DNA from: Neoechinorhynchus agilis
Taxonomy: Eukaryota; Acanthocephala
Assembly: GCA_051530055.1 (NCBI GenBank)
Contig: CM121343.1
Span: forward strand, 7,502,001 to 7,566,000
Direction: 5' to 3'
Length of the DNA: 64,000 bases
The notes under the pieces: model-generated
The model's database searches: none
What the model saw: the letters and a program-made list of their open reading frames with translations, nothing else
What the model was told of the DNA's origin: nothing
Program-made: the position numbers and the translations under genes
In this document: positions 22,623 to 33,869 of the stretch, in pieces
Numbering within the stretch: position 1 is the first letter of the stretch
How the letters are laid out: every line of letters begins with the position of its first letter

Positions 22623-25143
22623 GATAGGAAATAAGCGGTAGGAGGGTTACAATGATCGTGTGCAAGTACTTGTGTGAGATAATAAGCTAAAATTGATTCT
22701 AAGAAAAATCCAACAGTAAATTCGATACTGAACGCTTTAGTAGTTGACTGCTTTTAATTCCGTTCTTACCTTTTTGAAATTTTTAAATTGTACTTTACTG
22801 CTGCTGCTTCCTTTCATTCACTGCATTCAGATTTGCAATCAGCGACAGGTTCTTTTAACAATTATTATATCTCACATCAATTCCCGTAACTAATTGTATA
22901 AATTTTCATAATGAGCATTTTATTAAAGCAAGCGTAATTTTTTTTAATTTTTTTGAATTAAATTTTCATATATAATCGCAATCTGAGTACTAATATCTTC
23001 TAAAACTGAGCTAATTTTACCTGGTATATGGACTCGTGAAACCAAATATATATTTTTCTATCGACTTTTACTGTTTATAAGGTTAATATACACTCTTCAA
23101 TGCTTTTATTGAGATATTGCCACTGTTACTGACGGATACGCGAACATTGTATGTGAAAAAAGCGAAATACTGACATCAAATCGAACAATAACTCGGAGCA
23201 GTTCATATAAAATTAAATCGGAAAATCAGACCACTTGAATGCTTCAATTCACCTATTTGTGTCTCGATCTTTTAATAAGACAACTGATACTTAAATACTG
23301 ACTATGCCCCTCGCTTGGACCCATCTCAGGTACTCAGTTTCCATTGCTAAAACACCATCCTCGTTAAAGTGACAAATAGCAACAATTGTAGACCTAGCGG
23401 TGATCAATTTACTTTCATTCTTTTTGCAAAAATAGCTCACTGATCAATATGCTCTGATTTTATATGGTACAATCAATCGTATTTGGATCAGGTATTTGTT
23501 TTATGTAATTGCACAATAAAAGACACTCAAAGTAGTTCCGAAAATTCTCAAATGCGATGAAATATCTCTGCGAATTCCAGTGTATTTTGCGACGAAGATG
23601 GCGAGTAATTGAAATAAGAACAAAACAGCAATCGAAATCGGATCAGGTGCTCTATATTACGCGGTGAATAGATATTCAACGTCGAGACAGGTGAACTTTT
23701 GGACTTTATTTGATTTAATCTCAGTCAAGTGATACTTTTTGATAGTGTTTCTATGGTCCAATGGCGACATCTCGCATTGTAAACAATCTGCCGTATAAAT
23801 GAGCACAATTAACTCCGTGATGCCATTCTACACATAAAATCTTTTAAAGTATCATTCCATTCATAAAAAATAAGTCCGTTATTTCCCCCCAGTTTTGAAT
23901 GATTAGATAGGGAAAATTTTGCCTTCAGTCGTCGTACAATCTTATGAAATAGCGTTTTTTTATTACCGCTTCTCTTCTAAGTACTGTGAAGCCTCGCAAT
24001 CCAACGAGGAAATGCGGTCAGCGTCCGGGGGACGATTTAATCATTTTAAAATAAATTGTAAGTTCTTTGAAAAAAAGTACTGTGCTTCTTCTTCTCTAAA
24101 AGTATAAAACTATTTAACACTGAGGTATCCGTATTGAACCTAAAGTAATCACGGTGCTGAAATGCATGATCTGCGCTTTCTGTTTAAGTTCACTAAGTTA
24201 AAAGATTGCCTCTAATCTGGTTATTATAATAATAATCAATTTGCAGTCAGCTGATGATGGTTTTTGATAGTTATTTGCCGATAATTCGGTCTTAGAACAC
24301 TTTATTTTGAACCCAGTGTTCGTTTATGTGAGTTACAAGAGGGATGACCGATGGCCAGATAAGAGCAGTCGCTCACATGCCGCTGCGCTCATGCACAGCA
24401 TCGAATTGAGCCGATGCCCTCGGATAAAATTTCAAATCGTTGTTACAATTATAGAGACGGTTTTTTTATCTATTGGGATTTTTTCGAGAATGATTATTCG
24501 ATTTTACATAAACAACTAATAGGAAACTAAAAGTGATGAAAACCCAGTTCTTTGAATGTCGTGAAGATTCTGGGCGTGCCTACATCATAATTAAATAGGA
24601 ATTTTTAATTCTGTATAAGCGAACCCATTTCTTCTAACTGAAGCAAAATTGCTATTAGATTTCCGGTAAAATTAATGGATATAATCGTGACTAAGTGAAA
24701 TTCCTGGATGCATTTTTTGATCGAAGTTAATCATTGGTTTGCCTGCTGCCGACAGATACGCCCTTTCACAATGAAGAATCAATTAAACACCTTAGAATTT
24801 TATAAAAAGTTATGCATTGGTTTTCATAGAAATCTGACCTAGTTTACCACCGTACATGCCACAAAGTTCGTGTCTATGAAACTTGCCCTTCCATTTCGTA
24901 GTATCTGCTCAATGAAGGAAAATACGCCTTTTATGCACCGTCAAAAAACTAAATGAATCATTGAAGTCTGTATCATGGCGGAGACGGAACTAGTTCCTTT
25001 GTTACATCATCATGAATATAATAATGGTTGTGCTTGAGCGAAAATTTAGCAGCGCCAAAGTTGCTTCGCTTGTACAATTGTACACGTTCATTGCTAAAAC
25101 TGCTATCTAGTTCGTGTTGTCTCATACTACCACACTCGAATAA
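22623..25143. other. Gene-poor 2.5 kb between HAGH and the Pro/Gly-rich gene
   Basis: AT-rich, with no coding frame I can support and no clear repeat. Several AATAAA-type signals exist, but none is tied to a gene with confidence. Confidence 0.5.
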
Positions 25144-26340
25144 ATGGGACGATTTCAATCACGTCCTCAACCATACGCCCCCCAATATTCACAACCTCCG
25201 CCTGATACTGAATTTGGTCCTCCGGGTGGTCAATATAATGGTGGCTATCAGCCCTACGGAGGAACGAACGCGTATCAACCCACCGGAGGATTGGGCGGTT
25301 ATCCGTATGGTGGAGGTCCAGGCACTTATTTACCCACGGGACAACCGAACGCGCATCCACATAGTGGAGGAGCGAGTGGGCATCCATACAACGCAATCCC
25401 AAGTCAATATCCCATAGGAGCTGGAGTAAGCGCACCTCCACATACTGGAGGGTTGGGTGGTTATTCACCTGTAAGCGGATTGAACGGTTACCCTCACCCC
25501 GGAGGCTATGTTTCGTTTGTGACACCAAACGGATTTGTATGCAATGCCCCCACCAGTGGATCTGGGATGATCCCATATGGACCACCTAGTGGTGTTGGAA
25601 TGACTTCCATTTCCACACCATCGTTTGCTGGGGGCATTCCGCCAGGGCTCTCATCGTACGGAATGGGGGTGCCAATGGCTACTTCTCCGGTGGTTCAACC
25701 CATCCCAGCTGGTCCACCCATTTGGGTTGGAAAAGTGGGTGATCCTAATTTGTCAACATCACTTGCTCCATCTTTCTACGGACATTCCAGTATGCTACCG
25801 ACTATAAGTTCGCATCATAGCGGCTTTAACAGCTCGTCTCCGATCGTTATGCCATCTTCTCCACAATTCCCATTTATTCAACCTATAACACCATTAATGA
25901 AGGTTAAAAATCACTCAGGACGATGCCGCACTCCTGTTGAGTCGTCGCGTACCAAGAGCAGCGCTAAAGGTTTCGAGAAGTATATCAACGAACATGAACA
26001 TCCTGTGAACATTCGAATAATTGATCAACGATCTGTTCCCAGGATAGCTAATGGTAGACGTTCTCCTAGAGACCACGATGGGCGAGAGATTTCTTATCTT
26101 CGAAATGTTAACAAGTCGCTGATTCGACAAAATGAGAGATTGATAGCTGAGCTACGAAGAATTACTGAGCTGATCGACCGACACGAGCATCGCTTGATCT
26201 CAAAACGAAGACGCTATGAACACGATGAGAATCACATTTTAACTCTACGTGATAAAGGACACGAAATCGTTAAGCCAAACGAATTACGTACTTATGGAAA
26301 ATTGCCACTCAGTGAGAATAACGGGCATTCGGTCCGATGA
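25144..26340 (+). CDS. Pro/Gly/Tyr-rich protein with C-terminal coiled coil, unrecognised (398 aa)
   Basis: I do not recognise an ortholog. The first 250 or so residues are low-complexity, rich in Gly, Pro, Tyr, Gln and Ser, with loose repeats (GGLGGYPYGG, GGLGGYSPV, GLNGYPHPGG) like disordered, phase-separating or extracellular-matrix proteins. No signal peptide is evident, so a cytosolic or nuclear protein is more likely. The last 100 residues are charged, and EISYLRNVNKSLIRQNERLI continues as a predicted coiled coil. It is one open exon. It is followed by SNX5/6 after only 115 bp on the same strand, with an AATAAA signal (about 26377) in the gap. Confidence 0.6.
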   Translation: MGRFQSRPQPYAPQYSQPPPDTEFGPPGGQYNGGYQPYGGTNAYQPTGGLGGYPYGGGPGTYLPTGQPNAHPHSGGASGHPYNAIPSQYPIGAGVSAPPHTGGLGGYSPVSGLNGYPHPGGYVSFVTPNGFVCNAPTSGSGMIPYGPPSGVGMTSISTPSFAGGIPPGLSSYGMGVPMATSPVVQPIPAGPPIWVGKVGDPNLSTSLAPSFYGHSSMLPTISSHHSGFNSSSPIVMPSSPQFPFIQPITPLMKVKNHSGRCRTPVESSRTKSSAKGFEKYINEHEHPVNIRIIDQRSVPRIANGRRSPRDHDGREISYLRNVNKSLIRQNERLIAELRRITELIDRHEHRLISKRRRYEHDENHILTLRDKGHEIVKPNELRTYGKLPLSENNGHSVR

Positions 26341-26455
26341 AGAACACTTTGAATACATGCGATTTTTTTACCCGAGAATAAATATCCAGATTTATTATTG
26401 TCAGATTTCAAGAACGCTAAATTGACTTTTTCTAACACATGAAATATATTTGTAG

Positions 26456-29400
26456 ATGGCGGATTTAAAAGAAAGTGAATCACCAATTATACTCATCGAC
26501 GATTCGAATGATGATTTGAGTATTGAAGTTTCTGATGCACTTTATAAACAGGGCAAACTTGAGTTCGTTGTTAAAAGTGTTATTAAGGTACGTCGATAAT
26601 TACTTTGAGTCCATTTTTTACTGTACAATTTATAGGGCACTGAGTACGAAGTTCGAAGAACTCATGACGAATTTGAATGGCTTCATGATGCCTTGAAATC
26701 CAATCCTGCGTTTTTTGGATTAATTACTCCCTCAAAACCCCAACGTCCTGATTTAAAATCGCTTCAGGTTCAAGCCAACGCTCTTAATGTTTACGAAGAT
26801 ATGGATGAAAATATTAAAGCTTCGGAACAAGTCACGATGGCACAGGAATCAACTGCTGTGTTTAGACGGGCAGTCCTTAGTCATGATATTTTTATGAAAA
26901 AAATCGCAAAGAACCCGAAATTCGCTACGGACTCAGATCTCCGTGTATTTCTAACGTACACTTCTCCAGTAAGCAGCCTCCCATTAATAAGCAAAAATGT
27001 GCTGCATAATCCGCAAATCATCAATACTTTAAATGATCGAAGCTTTTTAAATTTCTAACCATTTAATTTGCTTGACCTAACTATTCATGCGCTTTTTAAT
27101 TTTTAAAATGGGGTGTGCATTCTTATCGGCTTTCAAAAATTCATTTCCAATGATGTATACTCATGGATCAGTAAAATATTTAGCACTAAGACTTCTTAAT
27201 TGATCAAACAATTCCCAGTGATTGTACTTATTTTTTTATCGATTTGCCACATTGGCAAAAATTCTCAAAATATCGTGATAAAGCACCTGCAACATTCTCT
27301 TTCAATTTTTTGAATTATACTTAACATACAACAATCGTCCAATATTTAATGGTAATGTTCCACGCAAAAGTCGCTTTTGTTTTACGAATTCCGACTTCGT
27401 TGCAATAATACGAGGTTCTCATCACCTTTCGTGGATAAGAATTACTGCTTGCGGATGCTAAACCGCTAAAATCAGCATCAGTAAAACCAACAATCCGCCA
27501 AATTCGTTCATTTTGCATAACTTTTTTCGAAAAACCAAAGAAAAAAATTGTATTTGTACTTCACGCGTCTTGCCAAATGTGCATCATGATTTGTTCTTCA
27601 AAATGATTCTTGTCTAAAGCCATTTTCGGACAATCACATGGATCTACATCGTTCCGAGTTAAATTTACCGCCCTTATTCTTAATTTTATTTATTACAGCC
27701 GTACATAAAGTCAATTGGTTCGGATCCTTCCATGTCCTTGTGTTTGCTTTATTTTTAATTGGAAAGAGTGAAGTGCCTGGGTTTGGAGTCGATTTCAAAG
27801 CTCCCCAGAGAACACACCTTTCATCCCTCGCTTAAAGAATTAACAAAAAAGAGGATCGGGAATTTATTATTTTCCTTAAATCCTTTTCAGTCATGTTTTG
27901 TGCGATTTGTATAAATTCCTTCAATTTTTCACTATTTAATTATTTTTCTTCGTTGGACTTCATGAAGATCATGTTTCCTGTTTGTTAAAAGAGAAACAAA
28001 ACGATTTGTTATTAGTCATTAAAAATTTAGTAATAATGAATTTAGGTGAATAAAACCATACTTTGGATAAAAATGTTTTATTTATTTAACACTCAGACCA
28101 GACACGCGAAGTTTTAGTTATAGGACCAATCATTGATTCCATAAAATTTCACATAAAATGTGATTAAACTTATTGCGCACACCAGAGTGTTTTTACGCAA
28201 GTCTCATTAGCTTGCATCGACTATCTGTCATTGATTTACATTTTATAATTTCTTAAATAGAATTATCGCAATATCACGGCAGCTTACCTCCAGTGTAAGG
28301 AAATATACAATTTTCTAAAAAAATAATCCATGTTTGTTTTTAAAGAATCCTGTAATAAAATTTCTCGAGTAATTGTAATATCGGACTTTCTGAAATTGCA
28401 AGCACATTAGATTTTGAGCGTTGAAGAAAAGTTTAACGAAAGTATATTTACAATTATAGAACAATATTTTAGTCAGAAAAAATATAGCAAGGCCTTTAAT
28501 TTACATGTTCATTGGATCATAAGATAAAAATTTGATTTTCTTAATATTTGGTAAAAATTTATAAAACATGTTCAGCCTCTGCTCCGGTGATGGTACTAAA
28601 AATAAGAGTCTTAGTTATGTCCCTTGACCTTCTTAACCACGTATTTGACTCTTTTAATAAAACTTCGGATCTTTCCCAACTCTCATACTTAATGTGAGTT
28701 AGTAAGGGAATTTGCATCTCAAGCAGTTTACTATTTTGGACCACTTTGGGTACATCTATGAAATTGGATAAAAGAGTAGAGATCCTGATATTTGTAGCCT
28801 TTTTCCGGTGCTTTTCGCAAAATAAGAAAAGTGATATGTCATCCGCATAAATAATTTGAATCCACTTTTTAATTTAAAACACTTAAATAAAAAATCCAAG
28901 CTTATAGCAAATAAAATCGGGGAGAGAGGCGACCCTTGAGGGACACCGTATATAGGGTAAAAGAAATCTCCTAACCTTATAAATATCAAAGAACACTAAA
29001 AAATGTTTTATAATGGTGAGTGTAAATTTTTTGATCAACTGTTTTTTCCCAAAGTCGATTTTCGTGCTCGACCGATAAGTTTTCGGTCTTTTCGTCTTAG
29101 GTTACCAGCGAAAACTTCCACAGCTTTCTTTGCTTGGCGCTTGGATTAAATTTTAATGTTTTGTGTCACGAATTGTACGCTAGCTTCTCGTTTCTGAAAA
29201 GTGCTATCTTGAGTTTTGAATTAAATGTATTAAAGAATGCTTTTTAAATAAGTTCAAAATAAAAATCACGTGCCGCACTCGTCTCAAACCGTCGTTTTTC
29301 GTGTACAGCTTAGTATTCGTGGGCGGAACAAGCGTGAGCTACTTGAAGATTCGTTTAAAGCGATTGTCAAAACAGCCGATGAATTTCATTTGACGAGCGC

Positions 29401-30166
29401 CGGACAAAATAGTTCCAGTCAAGTGATAAACTCAACTGATGAGCCATATTATGAGCGAATGTTCGCATTTTTAACGGAGTATTATGCTCGATCGGCCGAT
29501 GCGCACCGATTCGCCCAGTTGGTTGCAAAAGACGGCGCAAGTCGGTTTTTTGACATAGCATTCATTTAACGAACTTTTATCATCACTTAAGATTTATGCT
29601 CATCTTTAAAAAAACTAGAAAATTGTTTTGATTCGCTTGTCGCTGCCGAAAGTCAGTTTGGTCAATATTTCAACGCTACTGACAAAACCCCCGACATAAC
29701 TGAGCGATTGTATGGAAAAGCATGTACCGCGATCAGCTCCATTTCTTTGACTGAGGCGCTCAGTCGCAATATAAATCAGGAGGATATAGAAGATTGGCTT
29801 TATAGTATCAAGCAGGAATGCCGGTCAGGCCTTGATGTACTTTACAAGCGTATTCATTATATGTCTGAACTTGAAAAGGCAAATCGACTTTTGTACTCCA
29901 TTGCACAGACACCAGCTAGCACAATTGCAACCGAAAAAGCCGAACTCAAACGGATAAAGTCAAGATCGAAGTTTGAATGGATCAGTGACGACTGTAAAAA
30001 TAATTTGGATGCATTTTCAAAGTCGTTTAGACTGAACGGCTTTTATGATCAAATGGAGGCATTCTGCAAACGACAAATTGATATGTGTGGACGCGAAATT
30101 TCTATGGAGAGCGCATCGATTGTGGGTCAAAGAACAAAGATTTCTCTATCTGTGCATTCTCCGTAA
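26456..30166 (+). CDS. SNX6: Sorting nexin 5/6-type PX-BAR protein (4 exons)
   Basis: It is a membrane-remodelling subunit of the ESCPE-1/retromer-linked sorting coat on endosomes. Inferred exons: 26456-26587, 26636-26968, 29309-29540, 29592-30166, giving 423 aa against about 406 in human SNX6. The PX domain is in exons 1-2 (LSIEVSDALYKQGKLEFVV, EFEWLHDALKSNP, FRRAVLSHDIFMKKIAKNP, FLTY). The BAR domain begins at exon 3 (LSIRGRNKRELLEDSFKAIV matches LSVRGKNKKEKLEDFFKNMV). Introns are 48, 2340 and 51 nt. The ATG directly follows TTTGTAG, an acceptor-like sequence. The last 20-30 residues are uncertain: a shifted frame to about 30213 could be the true C-terminus. Confidence 0.85.
28560..28990 (-). 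mobile_element. LINE reverse transcriptase fragment in SNX intron 2
   Basis: The minus strand reads GVPQGSPLSPILFAISLDF followed by a degenerate YADD-like region and a tail across 28560-28800. GVPQGSPLSP is the hallmark of non-LTR RT domain 4/B. It is 5' truncated and frame-broken. It sits antisense inside the only long intron of SNX5/6 and accounts for some of its length. Confidence 0.75.
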
Positions 30167-30705
30167 GCTGAACGAAACTATAAATGAATTGGATGGAACA
30201 CGTCTTAATGATTAAGCAGCATAATACAGAGATTCGGACATAATATATTGTGGTTCTTATGTGCCTCTTATTTTACACAAAAAATTCAATTGTTTTCATA
30301 CAATTGATAGCAATTGGCCGCACTTGAGAACGTTAAATTTTATTCACTTGCCTCTGACTGGCTTATTCAGCGTGAGCAGGGAATTCTCATAATTAAACTT
30401 TTGTTACATGTCGATGTATAAGCCATCATTAGGACGTTTTTGTTGTTGAAAAGCTGCAAATTATAAAACGGATATTTTGGGAATATTAGCATGGTAGGTG
30501 GCGTGCTAAACTTCTAATGGCACGTTTCGAAATGAAATTTCGCCCATTATCGCATACCTTAAATCACTGCGAATTGTTTAGAATGTTTCGGTTTCTATAT
30601 TTATGCCCTTTCAATTCAACAAATGTACGCCCAAAAAGTCTGAGGGCATTGTAAAAAATACAAAAAATCGTGCATAGAATCGAATAATAACTTAAATTTT
30701 TATAG

Positions 30706-30870
30706 GTCCTTATATCTCGACATCCACCGCCAACGACACCGATGCCTCCACCACCTACCGCTCGGAACCTGGATGCTAGACCACAATATGAAGACGGAAA
30801 CCTGCCCGCCCAAAACGAGCAAAGTAAAGATAACAACGTCAATTTGATTGTTCCAACTTCATCAGCCTAG
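30706..30870 (+). CDS. Possible terminal exon of an unrecognised Pro-rich protein
   Basis: After TTTTTATAG (acceptor-like) an open frame reads RHPPPTTPMPPPPTARNLDARP and ends VPTSSA, stop TAG at 30868. Composition and the clean stop look coding, but I found no matching upstream exon before the LINE that begins just downstream. It could be the tail of a gene truncated by the LINE cluster. Confidence 0.25.
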   Translation, partial: VLISRHPPPTTPMPPPPTARNLDARPQYEDGNLPAQNEQSKDNNVNLIVPTSSA

Positions 30871-30879
30871 AGTACCACA

Positions 30880-32840
30880 CGACCGAGCTTTTCAACAGGA
30901 TTCTGTGGGGTTTGGGGTGGGATTTTCTCCTTGAAGAAAGCAGGAGTTCTTAGGGTCCATGGACCCCGTAATTCACGCTGCGGCGGTTCACCCCTAAGTT
31001 CATTGATGGTTTGCGCCAGAATCTTCTCACGACATCACCAGTACAAGATGAAATTCCATTTGTAGGGAGTATTGTGCGAGTTCTCCCAAGGAACGTTCTG
31101 AAAAGAACCCCAAGGGGCGCGCGATATCAGGCCGCAAAGAGATTCACCTTTTAATTGACAGACTGCATCGAGACTAGCTCAGAGTTGTGGATACGTCTCT
31201 TTGCGTTCACTAGGATAGTGTTTTTCGCTGGTGATGTTTCTGAGGGATCTCTTACAACAAAAATAAAAGAGCGAATAAGTTCTTTTGACGAAAATTTTAC
31301 TCAATGTCTTTCGACAGCATGCGAGCTACGTGAGGAGTTTGTTCTGGAGCCTAACCACCGATGAAACTCAAATCGGTCGCTTGCTGAACGCATTTCTTCG
31401 AAGCTCGCAAACGGAGACGTCAGAGGAGCAGTTCGTCTTTTATCATCAATGGACAGTCTCGCCAGAGATAACGAAGAAACTTTACGAACTCTTCGTACCA
31501 AACATCCGAGTGACGGCGGTCGGCAGTTTTTAGTTAAATCCTAGTCCTTCGATGCTTTATCGTCGAAATCACAATTGAAGATGGCAATCTCCTCTTTTGC
31601 TAACGGATCAGCTCATGGGCTTGACGGGCTCCAGCCTCAACACCTACATGATATGACTTCCTTGTCCCTTGAAGATGTATTGGCATGTCTAGTTGATCAA
31701 TTTGCAAGGTTAGAGTTCATTCAGAAAGCAATTGAGCTATTTTTCAGCGAATCATTGTGTGCCCTCGCAAAAAAGGAAGGCGGGATTCGTCCCATTGTAA
31801 TTGGAAGAGCTCTGCGCCGCTTAACAGCAAAAATTTTGAACAAAAGGTTTGCGGAAAAAGTAGGGATGCTGCTTCGCCCGAGTTAGTTAGGCTGATGTAC
31901 ATCTTGTGGCGCAGATGCGATTGTTCATTTACTCCGCAAGTTCATCATCGGAAACTCAGAGCCCTGCGTGATCTTGAAATGTGATTTCAAGAATGCATTG
32001 AACACAGTTCACCGAGCAGAATTGCTCGAAGTAGTTAGAGATCACTCACCAGAAGCATTTCGTTATTTCGTTAATGCTTCATGGGATTTCAACTCCCTTG
32101 TTGTTCAATAACCACGTTTTGCGGTCAGAAAGAGGAGTTCAACAAGAGGATCCTTTGGGCCAAATAGCCCTCTCACTCGCAGTCAATCCCGTCGCGCACT
32201 CTCTCCAGTCCAGTTTTAACGGCTGGTACCCGGACGATGCCACGCTCGGAGGTTACCCATCTGTTGTACTGCACGATACGGAGACACTCCTGAAGGAGAC
32301 GGCGAAAATTGGCATTGAATTGAATGTGGCGAAATGCGAGATTTTAGTGATGAACGTGAAAGATGAGGCTTCCAGGTAAACTGTCTTTAAAGATTTTCAG
32401 AACCTGGCCCCCGAGATAGAATTGATCACTCTAGACCGGTTGGTTCTTCTAGGAAGCTGCATTTTTGGTTTTAATGTTTTGCGAACCTTCACCCGCAACT
32501 TTCTTTGCTGTACGAACGAGTTGATGAATTATCTTCACACGAAGCTCCGTTCCTGATCAAGAAATCCCTCTTCATTACAAAATTGTTGTATAAGCTGCGC
32601 ACGGCACCTTCCTTAGACAAGGATAAACTGGCAAAATTAGACGGGACGGTGAAAGCCTCTCTCGAGAAAATTTTAAATACTCAACTGCCGGACGAGACCT
32701 GGCGCCAAGCGTCCTTACTTGTGTCGTCCGGCGGTTTGGGTATCCGAAAAGCAAATGATATTTCTCTGTCAGCTTATTTGGGATCGTATGAAGCTAGCCG
32801 CAAAATAGTTCAATCTGTTCTCCCACGTCCAAAATGAGCC
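30880..32840 (+). mobile_element. REL-ENDO-type LINE, copy 1 (3'-truncated, decayed)
   Basis: Plus-strand pieces give an N-terminal region (about 31155-31370), SSFANGSAHGLDGLQPQHLHD (the RT entry block), KKEGGIRPIVIG, SERGVQQEDPLG and VNPVAHSLQ, then the thumb region (DETWRQASLLVSSGGLGIR). Frames shift several times. It stops at about 32837 without the Cys/His and endonuclease region present in copy 2, and directly abuts the alpha-SNAP fragment. Confidence 0.8.
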
Positions 32841-32951
32841 AAGTGAAAAGACCGAGGAAACGCCCAACGCTGTCGGGAAATCAAATCGAAATTATGTTCA
32901 TCAAATCACTGACGCAGACACCTTGAACGCGTCACTTATCGATCACGCTCT

Positions 32952-33548
32952 ATGCAACGAGCAATCGATATTTTGACCGAAATGGGTCGATTCGGAATGG
33001 CAGCCAAACAGTATCAGACACCCGGAGATGTGTTCGGCGATGTAAGTGTCGTCAAACCGGAATATCCCCAAATGGCCATTGATTACTATGAAAAGGCGGC
33101 TGATATTTATGCAACCGAGAAGTCCCAAACATCCGCACAAAAATGCCTGCTTCGAGTTGCCGAATTAATAGCATTCTTTACGAAGGATTATATGAAAGCA
33201 ATCAATATATGGGAAGACGCCGGGTTCAAAGCTCTCTCCAGTAATCTTCTCAAATACGGCGCCAAGCAGTACTTTTTCCGTGCTGCTCTTTGCCAACTCT
33301 GTATTGATAGCGTCAATGCCGCATCCGCAATCAAACGCTATGGGGAGAAATCAAGCGATTTCAGAGACTCAAGAGAATGCAAACTGATCTCAAGTCTTAT
33401 TGAGGACGTCGATAATCAATCGCGAGAAAACTTCGGACAACACGTTCACGAGTACGACAAAGTGAGCAGGTTAGACGATATTGCAGTCGAATTGTTGGCA
33501 AGAATAAAAGAAGGGATGGAAAGTGCCGAAATTGAAGACCTCGCATAA
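32952..33548 (+). CDS. NAPA: Alpha-SNAP (NSF attachment protein), N-terminal part missing
   Basis: Alpha-SNAP bridges SNARE bundles to the NSF ATPase for disassembly. The 198 residues match roughly residues 100-295 of the family: RAIDILTEMGRFGMAAK, YYEKAADIYATEKSQTSAQKCLLRVAEL, LLKYGAKQYFFRAALCQLCIDSVNA, RECKLISSLIEDV, EYDKVSRLDDIAVELLARIKEGM, and the C-terminal EIEDLA. The Leu near the C-terminus needed to stimulate NSF is retained. No sequence for the first 100 residues is seen upstream, where LINE copy 1 ends about 115 bp away. Either N-terminal exons lie beyond the LINE or this is a truncated copy. The frame itself is intact. Confidence 0.75.
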   Translation: MQRAIDILTEMGRFGMAAKQYQTPGDVFGDVSVVKPEYPQMAIDYYEKAADIYATEKSQTSAQKCLLRVAELIAFFTKDYMKAINIWEDAGFKALSSNLLKYGAKQYFFRAALCQLCIDSVNAASAIKRYGEKSSDFRDSRECKLISSLIEDVDNQSRENFGQHVHEYDKVSRLDDIAVELLARIKEGMESAEIEDLA

Positions 33549-33869
33549 TTTCTCTGTGAGCAAAATCAATATCTGTCTGCTTTTGCGATATTAAACTATT
33601 CATGACACCATAGGCCAAACGCATATTCGTACTTCTCTCTCGAGAACTGTGCAGCCATTTTCGCATAGGGGTCCTTTTTCGGCTGTGAGGCTCAATGAAA
33701 CCTTCAGTCATCTTATGAGCTTCCTTTTGATTCCATCTAGTGCCAGCCTATTTCGATAGCTTCCATTATTAATCGATTTCATAAATTCGGTTGTACGCTT
33801 ATCACACATTCGCTTAATCACTCGAATATTTAAAAACTTACAAGCAAAATTCAAGCACCAACGACCACA

